Shown here piece by piece: positions 25,869-33,120 of a stretch of 40,026 bases of DNA. The DNA is taken from positions 25,892-65,917 of the forward strand of contig UCKM01000018.1 of the NCBI GenBank assembly GCA_900473175.1. The letters run 5' to 3'. The number at the start of each line of letters is the position of its first letter. Position 1 is the stretch's first letter. A program made the position numbers and the translations under genes. This stretch comes from Hyphomicrobiales bacterium (GTDB taxonomy: Bacteria > Pseudomonadota > Alphaproteobacteria > Rhizobiales > Rhizobiaceae). The notes under the pieces are model-generated. The model ran no database searches. It was not told the DNA's origin and saw only the letters and a list, made by a program, of their open reading frames with translations.

Positions 25869-25887
25869 GCATAAGCTCTCCTTATGC
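25869..25887. promoter_or_regulatory. Probable GcvA-type LysR operator
   Basis: GCATAAG (25869-25875) and CTTATGC (25881-25887) form a perfect inverted repeat with a 5-base spacer, including T-N11-A (T25872, A25884). It lies between the divergent LysR and DUF1127 genes and has the same 7-5-7 geometry as the other LysR site in the window at 20412-20430. Confidence 0.65.
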
Positions 25888-25985
25888 ATGATACGTGGCG
25901 TTTTGTTGGAAAACAAGCGCGGATAGGCGCACCTTCTACTCAATATCCCAAGACCCCCGCGTCGCCAACACATGGAGTTGAGATT

Positions 25986-26228
25986 ATGAGCACTGCACCG
26001 ACACACGCTTCCCACACTGCCAGCCACACATCGTGGTGGGGCCGGCTCGCCAAGCCTGATAAAGACAGTGGCAATGCCAGTCGGCCGGTGCGAATCGATG
26101 TGGACGAAATATCCGATCACATGCTGCGCGACATCGGCATGATTGATGGGCGAGCTGCCAGACGCGAACGGTCTGAGGCGGACGATCTCGGCGCGTTGTA
26201 CAAGGATAATCCGAAGCGGTTTGTGTAG
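25986..26228 (+). CDS. DUF1127 domain small protein
   Basis: An 80-residue protein with a DUF1127-like core, DEISDHMLRDIGMIDGRAARR, at residues about 42-62. In alphaproteobacteria small arginine-rich DUF1127 proteins are linked to RNA turnover and to phosphate or carbon metabolism, and often lie divergent from GcvA-type LysR genes, as here. The polar, His/Ser/Thr-rich N-terminus is unlike the shorter forms. ATG at 25986 has GGAG eight bases upstream; an upstream in-frame start would place coding sequence across the operator region. Confidence 0.75.
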   Translation: MSTAPTHASHTASHTSWWGRLAKPDKDSGNASRPVRIDVDEISDHMLRDIGMIDGRAARRERSEADDLGALYKDNPKRFV

Positions 26229-26237
26229 GATGGATCG

Positions 26238-26426
26238 TCAGGAGTCGAAATCGGTTTCCAGCTGCTTCTCGAGGGCAACAAGGTCATCCGGCAAGGGCAT
26301 GCCCATGGCCTTCAGCTCGTTGAGCTGTTCGCGCAGATTTTCATGAAGTTCATGGGCATCCGTCGGCCGCTGCACCATCTGTTCCAAGAGGAGCGCAATC
26401 TGAGCCTTGATGTCTTCGAAAGCCAT
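26238..26426 (-). CDS. Small conserved-looking helical protein, function unknown
   Basis: A 62-residue acidic, helix-forming protein beginning MAFEDIKAQIALLLEQM and ending LEKQLETDFDS. A coiled-coil-like heptad pattern is visible across most of its length. I do not recognise a named family. The frame extends upstream, but ATG at 26424-26426 is the natural start since the rest overlaps the cupin gene in reverse reading. It is 46 bases after the cupin gene on the same strand and may be the third gene of the ArsR transcript. It converges with the DUF1127 gene. Confidence 0.65.
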   Translation of the reverse strand: MAFEDIKAQIALLLEQMVQRPTDAHELHENLREQLNELKAMGMPLPDDLVALEKQLETDFDS

Positions 26427-26472
26427 GATCTGTCCTTTCACGCTACCCAAAATATCTGCCCATCGTAGCAGA

Positions 26473-26874
26473 TTATTCGGCACCGGAATATTGCGTATCG
26501 GAGACCTTTTCCATCCATTCGGCCGATTTGCCGTCGAGCATTTCCTGCATGGCGATATGCTCCAGATAGGTATTGGGGCCCGCCCCATGCCAATGTTTCT
26601 CGCCCGGAGGAATCCAGATCGTATCGCCGGCCCTGATCGCCTGCAGAGGCTCACCCCAGACCTGCACCAGGCCCGCGCCGGATACCACATGGAGCGTCTG
26701 CCCGAGGGGGTGGCTGTGCCAGGCAGTGCGCGCCCCCGGTTCGAAACGTACCATCACCGCCTGGAGACGTGCCGGGGCCTTCGCCTCGATAATGGGGTCC
26801 TGCCACACGGTGCCGGTGAACCAATCCGCTGGAGCGCGCCGTGACGGCACTGAGCCGCCCGTCTTGATTTCCAT
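26473..26874 (-). CDS. Cupin domain protein
   Basis: A 133-residue single-domain cupin. The metal site is His53, His55, Gln59 (HSHPLGQ, with Gln in place of the usual Glu) and His96 (IPPGEKHWHG). It resembles small quercetin-dioxygenase-like cupins that act on quinones, phenolics or other reactive compounds, but specific activity cannot be assigned. Its ATG overlaps the ArsR stop by one base (TAATG), so the two are translated together. The pair being divergent from an MFS exporter suggests a detoxification circuit. Confidence 0.88.
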   Translation of the reverse strand: MEIKTGGSVPSRRAPADWFTGTVWQDPIIEAKAPARLQAVMVRFEPGARTAWHSHPLGQTLHVVSGAGLVQVWGEPLQAIRAGDTIWIPPGEKHWHGAGPNTYLEHIAMQEMLDGKSAEWMEKVSDTQYSGAE

Positions 26875-27251
26875 TACCTACCTCCCACCGCATCTTGCAT
26901 GCCGGTCGAATCCTGTGCGTCCGGCAGCTGGATTGATGCCGCAGAGGCGATCACCGAGTCGAGAAATCCGGGAAAACGACCCTCCAGATCATCGCGCCGC
27001 AATGTCAGGAGGCGTCTTGTGCCATCGGGCCGGACATGGATGACGCCTGCCTCACGCAGTTTTGCCACATGATAGCTGATGGCGGTCTTTGAGCCCAGCT
27101 GCAGAAACTGTCCGCAGGTCATAGCCTTCTCGCCGTTGCAGGCAAGGATGGCGATGATCGCCAGGCGCGTTTCATCGCCGAGCGCCGTCAATACGGCGGG
27201 CAAGGTGATGTCTTCTGACAAGGGGTGTTCGAGAAAATCTGTCATGCGCAA
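26874..27251 (-). CDS. ArsR family transcriptional regulator
   Basis: A 125-residue winged-helix repressor. The ArsR core is seen as LTALGDETRLAIIAIL (residues 21-36), then the recognition region GSKTAISYHVAKLREAGVIHV (53-72, quoted one residue past its edges) and the wing RPDGTRRLLTLR. It lacks an obvious arsenic motif. Two cysteines, Cys38 and Cys46, lie at the start of the helix-turn-helix and could act as a thiol sensor. The start may be Met1 or Met3. It overlaps the cupin gene, and two matching palindromes lie between it and the divergent MFS gene. Confidence 0.9.
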   Translation of the reverse strand: MRMTDFLEHPLSEDITLPAVLTALGDETRLAIIAILACNGEKAMTCGQFLQLGSKTAISYHVAKLREAGVIHVRPDGTRRLLTLRRDDLEGRFPGFLDSVIASAASIQLPDAQDSTGMQDAVGGR

Positions 27252-27281
27252 TCAATAGCAATTGGCAGGAGAGATTTCAAT

Positions 27282-27299
27282 GTTCAATGTTTGTTGAAC
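27282..27299. promoter_or_regulatory. ArsR-type operator, site 1
   Basis: GTTCAA (27282-27287) and TTGAAC (27294-27299) form a perfect inverted repeat with a 6-base spacer, 30 bases before the arsR start. It has exactly the same half-sites and spacing as site 2. Binding by the ArsR protein is inferred from position. Confidence 0.65.
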
Positions 27300-27334
27300 T
27301 TTATGCTTGACTTCAAATCGAAAACAGTTTCTTA

Positions 27335-27352
27335 GTTCAACGATCATTGAAC
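27335..27352. promoter_or_regulatory. ArsR-type operator, site 2
   Basis: GTTCAA (27335-27340) and TTGAAC (27347-27352) repeat the geometry of site 1, 53 bases away centre to centre, about five helical turns. A weak promoter (TTGACT 27307-27312, then TCTTAG 27330-27335) for the MFS gene would overlap this site, so binding should block its transcription. Confidence 0.65.
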
Positions 27353-27368
27353 AATAGGGTGTTATCCC

Positions 27369-28544
27369 ATGGATATTCGTCTCGTCGGGTTGGCGCTAGG
27401 AACTTTTGCCATCGGCATCGAAGGCTTCGTCGTTGCCAGTCTTCTGCCGCAGATAGCCGGTGATACCGGCGTTACGCTGGTGGAGGCAGGTTATCTCGTC
27501 GTCACCTATGCGTTCGCCTATGCAATCGGCGCTCCTGTGGTTGCCGCGATTACCGGCTCACTCGACCGGCGCGTCATTCTGGCCGGCAGTGCCATCGTCT
27601 TCGTCGTCGGCGCGATTCTGGCGGCGCTATCTCCTTCCTATCTTCTGCTCATGGCGGCACGGCTGCTCATTGCCGTGACTGCAGGGCTCTATGCGGCGAC
27701 GGCCCAGGCGATGGCGGTGGCCATTTCCGAACCGCATCACCGGGCCCGCGCTGTTGCGGCGGTCGTCGGGGGTACGACGCTTGCCGTGGCTTTTGGCGCG
27801 CCGCTTGGCGCGTTCATCAGTGCCTTTGCCGGATGGCGCGGTACTTATGCGTTTATTGCTTTGATTGGTACAATCGCGGCAATCGTCGTCTGGTTCTTGC
27901 TGCCGCGCGGACTGTACGCCGACCGGCTGAACCTCGCCCAGCGTCTCGGTGTAATCCGTCATCCGGGCCTGCTGCCCGCCCTGTTGACCATGCTGCTCTA
28001 TATGACTGGCGCCTTTGCGGTTTACACTTATATCGCCGCCGTTGCGGTCGATGGCGCCGGGCTTCCCAAGTCACTGATGCCTGTCGTGCTGCTTTCCTTC
28101 GGCATTGGCGCGGCGATTGGCAATGTTGTCGGCGGGCAGCTTGCGGATCGCTTTGGCGCAACCCGAACCGTCATCCTGGCATCGGTGCTCAATGCGATCG
28201 CGCTGATGGCGGTGAGCTGGATCATGCAATTGCCACATGGCGTTGCCGGCCCGACCTTGATTGGCCACATGTTCGTCTGGGGCGTAATCGCCTGGATGTT
28301 TCCTCCGGCGCAGGCGAGCCGGGTGCTGACCATCGCGCCGGAGAGCGCGCCGCTTGCCCTCTCGCTCAACTATTCGGCGCTCTATATTGGGGTGGCATTC
28401 GGCTCGATGATCGGCGGGCAGATCCTCGGGCATATAGGGCTGATCTATCTCGGCTGGCTCGGGGCTGCGTTCCCGCTGCTGGGTCTTGTCGTGATGCGGC
28501 TGGCGAGCACGAACGCCCGCAAACAGGCGCTGTCGGTCGCTTGA
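27369..28544 (+). CDS. MFS transporter, DHA1 family
   Basis: A 391-residue twelve-helix exporter of the drug:H+ antiporter type. Typical segments are GTFAIGIEGFVVASLLPQIA at the N-terminus, the loop 2-3 region PVVAAITGSLDRRVIL and motif C region FGAPLGAFISAFAGWRGTY. It is divergent from an ArsR-cupin pair and has one of two matching palindromes within its promoter region, so it is probably the derepressed exporter of the compound sensed by ArsR. AGGGTG precedes the ATG at 27369. Substrate unknown. Confidence 0.92.
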   Translation: MDIRLVGLALGTFAIGIEGFVVASLLPQIAGDTGVTLVEAGYLVVTYAFAYAIGAPVVAAITGSLDRRVILAGSAIVFVVGAILAALSPSYLLLMAARLLIAVTAGLYAATAQAMAVAISEPHHRARAVAAVVGGTTLAVAFGAPLGAFISAFAGWRGTYAFIALIGTIAAIVVWFLLPRGLYADRLNLAQRLGVIRHPGLLPALLTMLLYMTGAFAVYTYIAAVAVDGAGLPKSLMPVVLLSFGIGAAIGNVVGGQLADRFGATRTVILASVLNAIALMAVSWIMQLPHGVAGPTLIGHMFVWGVIAWMFPPAQASRVLTIAPESAPLALSLNYSALYIGVAFGSMIGGQILGHIGLIYLGWLGAAFPLLGLVVMRLASTNARKQALSVA

Positions 28545-28547
28545 AGA

Positions 28548-28940
28548 TCAGCCCCCGATGCGGGCGGTACCGGTCTTACCATCATTGCGTACCCAGGAAA
28601 TCCGGTTTTCGCCGATCTGCGTGATAGAGTAGCAGAATTGCCTGCCCTTGTACCAAGTCGGCCATTTCTGACAGAGCCTGTTGCCTTGAACCCACCACCT
28701 TCCGGTCTCTCTGGGAGCAAATATTCTTGCAGCCGAAACGCCGGAAACGTCGCCGGTGACCTGGCCCCCGGCCTTGTAGTTTAGAGGGACCTCGACGCCA
28801 AAGGGCGTCGAAAGATAGACGCGCTCACCACTGATCAGATCCCTGATCTTGGTGCCGGACAATTCCTGTGCCGAGGCAGGCACGAGAGTTAAGAATGTGA
28901 GCGTACCGACAAAAGCGGTTTTCGTAGCTGGAATCGACAT
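28548..28940 (-). CDS. Secreted hypothetical protein
   Basis: A 130-residue protein with a Sec signal peptide (cleavage probably after ASA near residue 24). The mature part contains GRWWVQGNRLCQKWPTW and GRQFCYSI, Trp-rich with two cysteines that could form a disulfide. The pattern is shared with small periplasmic proteins of rhizobia of unknown role (DUF995-like), but I would not name a family firmly. It converges with the MFS gene, 3 bases apart. The 225 bases upstream hold no other feature I can support. Confidence 0.75.
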   Translation of the reverse strand: MSIPATKTAFVGTLTFLTLVPASAQELSGTKIRDLISGERVYLSTPFGVEVPLNYKAGGQVTGDVSGVSAARIFAPRETGRWWVQGNRLCQKWPTWYKGRQFCYSITQIGENRISWVRNDGKTGTARIGG

Positions 28941-29165
28941 GGCGGTGTTCCCAACAGCCGAATACTGCGATCAACGATGCCCGCGTTCATTGTGGTCACT
29001 GGAGGCACCGGGATGGTTGCGACGATCAATTGGAGGAAAGCGCGGACCGGATGGGCCACTGCACGATCCGTGATGTAAACGTTCTATCTGGAAGAATGGT
29101 CCCAAAGGCAAGGAAGGTCAATGCCAGTGGCAAATGACGATCTGCATTGACTGATAGGGAAAAAA

Positions 29166-29951
29166 CTAGTGTACGACGGTGGTGTCGAACGGCTTCAGCC
29201 CGTGGTGTTCCATGCTGTCCCGATAGATCGCCGTCGCCTGCGTGCGATTGTGCGCGCGAAGCTTGCGGATCAGATTATGGACATGCACCTTGACCGTATG
29301 GACCGAAAGGGTAAGCCGGTCGGCGATAATCTTGTTCTGCAATCCCTCGGACAGCAGCTGCAATATCTCATGTTCGCGCAAGGTCAGCGTCTTTACGGGC
29401 CAGGCATTCCCGGCGCCGTTCTTTGGCTGGCTGTAAATCATGTTCGCCTTGGCTGGCGCGTTGTTCGCAGTTTTGGCCATCGAACGAATGATGCTGGATG
29501 GGTAGTAGTCGCCTCCGTTGAGCAGCAGCCACACGACGGCGAGCCATGCGTCGAGCTTGAGACTGAAGGGTAACAGACCCTGCACCGTCTTGCTGTCGAA
29601 AAGCGAGTTGAATTCGGGAATGGCCGCGCTGCTCTCATCCATCATCAGTGTGATTGAAGCATCCGGAAAGCGCATCTTGCACCGCCCGATGCAGTCGGTG
29701 AGATCGGAAACGAATTCGGTGTGGATGAGAACGAGGCCAACCTCGTGATCATATTCCTCGGACGTGGCGAGCTTGCTGGATAGGTTGACCTGGATATCCG
29801 GAAATGTCCTTTCCAGCGATTGGACCAGTCCCTGAAAGACGACGCCAGCCTCGGCATAGATGAATATCCCGCTCTTGAAAGTAGACCCGTCGTCGGTCTG
29901 GGAGTCATGCAGGATCTGGTCGGTTCTCATACGCGCCACTGTCACACTCAT
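29166..29951 (-). CDS. LuxR-type regulator with receiver-like, non-phosphorylatable N-terminus
   Basis: A 261-residue regulator. The C-terminal LuxR helix-turn-helix spans residues about 188-245 (LTLREHEILQLLSEGLQNKIIADRL with TLSVHTVKVHVHNLIRKLRAHNRTQA, as in NarL/FixJ proteins). The N-terminal 150 residues look like a receiver domain, but the phospho-acceptor aspartate region reads VGLVLIHTEF, without an Asp, so phosphorylation is unlikely. It is divergent from the polysaccharide genes across a 397-base leader and is the probable regulator of that locus. How it is controlled is not readable. Confidence 0.88.
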   Translation of the reverse strand: MSVTVARMRTDQILHDSQTDDGSTFKSGIFIYAEAGVVFQGLVQSLERTFPDIQVNLSSKLATSEEYDHEVGLVLIHTEFVSDLTDCIGRCKMRFPDASITLMMDESSAAIPEFNSLFDSKTVQGLLPFSLKLDAWLAVVWLLLNGGDYYPSSIIRSMAKTANNAPAKANMIYSQPKNGAGNAWPVKTLTLREHEILQLLSEGLQNKIIADRLTLSVHTVKVHVHNLIRKLRAHNRTQATAIYRDSMEHHGLKPFDTTVVH

Positions 29952-30348
29952 GATTGTACCCTATACCCACCTTGGAGGAACAAATTGTCCCCGGTCCCCT
30001 ATTTCCTATTGGATACGAATCTGCTGGAGGTCCGATTCGATACGGCTAAGTATTTGTAATTCTTGCTAATCAATAAGGGTAACGAACCAAACGTGACGCG
30101 ACCGTGACGCGAACGCGCGAGTCCGCCGCAGTGGGGGAGAAATCGGCTCTGACGCGGCAGAATGAGTGCTTTCGCTTGCGCGAAAGCCCGGCAAACGAGG
30201 CTTTGGACCTTGGTCCTACGCAGTTCGATTAGTACAAAGGGACACACCCTTCGCGAGGGGGATCATCCTTCAGGTGGAACCGCTTCTCACTTCTCCTAAA
30301 TGGCGCTGAATCCGCGCCGCCGGTACTCTTCCACAAAATGCACTCGAT
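29952..30348. other. Structured intergenic leader upstream of the polysaccharide genes
   Basis: A 397-base gap without a supported gene. It contains a direct repeat CGTGACGCGA at 30092-30101 and 30103-30112 (one helical turn apart). It also has a perfect 8-base-pair hairpin, GCTTTCGC (30168-30175) with GCGAAAGC (30180-30187), and an inverted repeat GGACC-TT-GGTCC at 30205-30216. The last overlaps a possible -35 box. Together they look like a regulated promoter region and structured RNA leader. Confidence 0.5.
30210..30238 (+). promoter_or_regulatory. Candidate promoter of the polysaccharide operon
   Basis: TTGGTC (30210-30215), a 17-base spacer and TACAAA (30233-30238) resemble -35 and -10 elements about 110 bases before the first gene. 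The inverted repeat GGACC-TT-GGTCC overlaps the -35. Matches are imperfect. Confidence 0.3.
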
Positions 30349-31587
30349 ATGGCCATGACAGGTGAACACACCCTGCATGGGGAGTGCTCAATTTACTGGG
30401 GGTGTGTCTTGTTTGTATGGATCACCAATTGTCTGGCGGCATTGACAGTGAGTGCGGCCCTGGTCGTCGTTCTGAAATGGGTGTCGCCCGCCTTTTCTCT
30501 CGTCGATCGTCCCGACCGGCGGCGCAAGCTGCATGATGGCGTCGTTCCCCTGTGCGGCGGCATTGCGATCTTCGCGACATTCACCATCGTCATGCTGCTT
30601 CAGCAACGCGCCACGTCGCTTCCCCTGAACTTTTGGGTAGGCCTGTTGATCACGCTTCTCGTGGGCGTGATGGACGACCGTATGGAACTATCGGCGGTCA
30701 AGCGGCTGGCGGCGCAGTTCGTGGTGGCTTTGTGCCTCGTCAATCCTTTCGCCGGCTCGGTCATCGTCACCGGCGTCGCGCTACCGCCTGTGCTTGTCAG
30801 CATATCCTATCCCATCCTTGCGATGGTCAGCATTCTTTTCGTTGTCGGTTTGATCAATGCCTGGAACATGGTCGATGGCGTGGACGGACTGGCAGGCGGC
30901 GGCGCCGCCGTCGCGCTTTTTTGGCTTGCAGTCATTGCGTCACTCAAGGGCGCCAGTGATCTCGTCATGCCGATCGCGGTGCTCCTTGCAGCCGTCTGCG
31001 GCTTCCTCGCGTTCAATATGCGCAGCCCTTGGGTGGCACGCGCCAAGATATTCCTCGGAGACGCCGGCAGCACCGCGCTGGGCGCTGTCATCGCCTATCT
31101 GGTGATCACGCTGTCGGTCCGCGCCAATATCGCGTTCTCGGTGCTGTTGTGGATCGTCATCGTACCCGTAATCGATACGCTCAGCCTGATTGTCCGGCGG
31201 CTTCACGCGGGGTGCAGTCCCCTGGCGGCGGACCGGCGGCACTTGCATCATCTCATCCTCGACCGGGGAATATCGCCGGCGATGACGACAATCATCATCG
31301 TCACGGCGTCCGCAGTGTGTGGCGGCATCGGCTGCATCACCATCCTTACCGGTGCATCCAATTTCGTCATGACGCTGGCATTGTTGCTGCCATTTGTCGC
31401 CCATACCGCCTTCGTCTTGCATGTGAGCGTGACCGGCAGCGGATTGATTGAGCGCACCCGGTCTGCCGCTGCCTCGCAATTGAACTCGATACCGCCGATG
31501 GCGGTGCGATCCGACCTTAACATGAGCCACGCGTCGGCGCCGCCGCCCGCCAAGACCAGGCCCGGCATATTGTCCGACGCAGTTTGA
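30349..31587 (+). CDS. Undecaprenyl-phosphate sugar-1-phosphate transferase (WecA/MraY family)
   Basis: A 412-residue polytopic enzyme that loads the first sugar phosphate, usually GlcNAc-1-phosphate, onto undecaprenyl phosphate. Catalytic landmarks are MDDR (Asp109-Asp110), NAWNMVDGVDGLAGG (170-184), FLGDAGS (235-241) and the HIHH-like RRHLHH (296-301). Eleven or so membrane helices are visible. The C-terminal 60 residues are polar and unusual. The start is uncertain: ATG at 30349 lacks a clear ribosome binding site, and an internal start near residue 21 is possible. It probably begins the polysaccharide operon. Confidence 0.9.
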   Translation: MAMTGEHTLHGECSIYWGCVLFVWITNCLAALTVSAALVVVLKWVSPAFSLVDRPDRRRKLHDGVVPLCGGIAIFATFTIVMLLQQRATSLPLNFWVGLLITLLVGVMDDRMELSAVKRLAAQFVVALCLVNPFAGSVIVTGVALPPVLVSISYPILAMVSILFVVGLINAWNMVDGVDGLAGGGAAVALFWLAVIASLKGASDLVMPIAVLLAAVCGFLAFNMRSPWVARAKIFLGDAGSTALGAVIAYLVITLSVRANIAFSVLLWIVIVPVIDTLSLIVRRLHAGCSPLAADRRHLHHLILDRGISPAMTTIIIVTASAVCGGIGCITILTGASNFVMTLALLLPFVAHTAFVLHVSVTGSGLIERTRSAAASQLNSIPPMAVRSDLNMSHASAPPPAKTRPGILSDAV

Positions 31588-31612
31588 ATAGTCCAAAGAC
31601 TGGAGTGAACCC

Positions 31613-32446
31613 TTGTCCATCTCTGTATTGATCATGACCCTGAATGAAGAAGAGTGCCTGCCGGCATGCCTGGCTTCGCTCGACTGGTGCGACGATATCG
31701 TGGTGCTGGATTCGTACAGCACGGACCGGACGGTCGAAATTGCGAAGCAAGCTGGCGCTCGCGTCTTCCAGCACAAATATGAGACCGAAACCAAGCAGCG
31801 CATGTATGGGCTGAAGGAAATCAAGTTCAAGCACGAGTGGGTGTATATGCCCGACGCTGATGAGATCACGCCGGAAGACCTGCGCGACGAGATGCTGGCG
31901 ATCGCCTCCGATCCGAACCGGCCCGAGGCAATGTTCAGCGCCCGCTACAAGAACATGTTCATGGGCCGCTGGATCAAGCACAGCAGTCTTTATCCGACCT
32001 GGATAACGCGGCTATGCCGTCCGGAGCGCATCCAATACGAACGCGAGTGCCATTCCCGCCCCGTTGGTGACGGGCCGACTGGGCGTTTGCAAGCACACTT
32101 CGTTCATTACAGCTTCAACAAGGGCATGACCGCCTGGTTCGACAAGCATAACCGCTATTCGGGCTTCGAGGCACGCGAATCGCTGCAGATCCTGCGCAGC
32201 AAGAAAATTCCCTGGCACAGCTTTTTCAGTGCGACGCCAGAAGCGCGGCGGCGAGCCCTCAAGGAATTCTCCTATCGGCTCCCTTTCCGGCCCGCTGCAC
32301 GGTTTGCATATATGTACATCCTGCGCGGGGGCTTTCTCGACGGCTGGCAGGGCTACCATTATTGCCGGCTCATCGCGTCCTATGAGTACATGATCGTCAT
32401 CAAGATGCGCGAATTGCAGCGGCGGGAACTCGGCCTTTCGATATGA
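31613..32446 (+). CDS. Glycosyltransferase family 2, WaaE/KdtX-like
   Basis: A 277-residue cytoplasmic GT-A glycosyltransferase. The N-terminal nucleotide site is LIMTLNEEECL (residues 6-16) and VVLDSYSTDRTVEIA (30-44); the metal-binding DxD is Asp81-Ala-Asp83 in MPDADE. The overall pattern matches WaaE-type core or polysaccharide glucosyltransferases. It starts with TTG at 31613, seven bases after GGAG; any ATG downstream would delete the nucleotide-binding strand. The stop overlaps the next gene (ATGA). It likely adds the second sugar of the repeat unit. Confidence 0.9.
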   Translation: MSISVLIMTLNEEECLPACLASLDWCDDIVVLDSYSTDRTVEIAKQAGARVFQHKYETETKQRMYGLKEIKFKHEWVYMPDADEITPEDLRDEMLAIASDPNRPEAMFSARYKNMFMGRWIKHSSLYPTWITRLCRPERIQYERECHSRPVGDGPTGRLQAHFVHYSFNKGMTAWFDKHNRYSGFEARESLQILRSKKIPWHSFFSATPEARRRALKEFSYRLPFRPAARFAYMYILRGGFLDGWQGYHYCRLIASYEYMIVIKMRELQRRELGLSI

Positions 32447-33120
32447 TCTGTGTCCAATCCCCTCCTGTGGCGGCTTTGCGGGAGCGTCGGGTGCGTGCAG
32501 CCTTCGGCACGGCCGGATTTTGTCTCGCTGGCGCGCTTATAATCGGTGCCTTCTTCCTTGCGCCGTTTCTTGCGAATGGGGTTCTCGCCATCCGCGACCC
32601 CGCCACCAAGGCGGATGTCATCGTCGTCCTCGGCGGCGATGGGCCGTCAAGGGCGGCCTGGGTGGCACAGCTCTGGCTGGAGGGCCTGGCACCGCGCGTC
32701 CTGATCAGTGGTGACGGCGATTGTCTGTGGATCCGCAAGGCGATGATCGAGCGCAATGTCGATGAAAGCGCCATCACTGTGGAGTGCCAGTCGGGCACGA
32801 CATGGGAGAACGCTCTCTTTTCAGCGCCAATCCTCAAACAGATGAACGCGCGCACCGCCATCCTCGTGACCAGCTGGTACCATTCCCGGCGGGCCATCGC
32901 GAGCTTTACCGCGACGTCGCGAAATATCCGCTGGATGTCGGTGCCGGTAGAACCCAAGGAGCCGCTCTGGAGGTTCGGATTCAGCGCAGATGGCATTCAG
33001 CTCCTGAAGGAGTATCCGAAGGCGATCTGGTATGCCGCCTGCGTGCTTGTCGGCCTTGAGCCAGCCCGGATATCACCCCGGAACCCCGTTGCAATCCTTT
33101 CTCCCGAGGTAAGAGCATGA
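32443..33120 (+). CDS. DUF218 (YdcF/ElyC-like) membrane protein
   Basis: A 225-residue protein with one N-terminal membrane helix (residues about 20-48) and a DUF218 domain, marked by ADVIVVLGGDGPSRAA, APRVLISGDGD, SGTTWENA and TAILVTSWYHSRRA. In E. coli the relatives ElyC and SanA affect cell-wall or envelope precursor handling; in polysaccharide loci this family is common, but its biochemical function is not settled. It overlaps both neighbours by ATGA, so it is produced together with the glycosyltransferase and the polymerase-like protein, hinting at a direct role in the pathway. Confidence 0.88.
   Translation: MICVQSPPVAALRERRVRAAFGTAGFCLAGALIIGAFFLAPFLANGVLAIRDPATKADVIVVLGGDGPSRAAWVAQLWLEGLAPRVLISGDGDCLWIRKAMIERNVDESAITVECQSGTTWENALFSAPILKQMNARTAILVTSWYHSRRAIASFTATSRNIRWMSVPVEPKEPLWRFGFSADGIQLLKEYPKAIWYAACVLVGLEPARISPRNPVAILSPEVRA

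Noticed and set aside
29999-30247. 82-codon minus-strand open frame upstream of the LuxR gene
   Set aside because: It covers the structured leader; no ribosome site and no recognisable domain.
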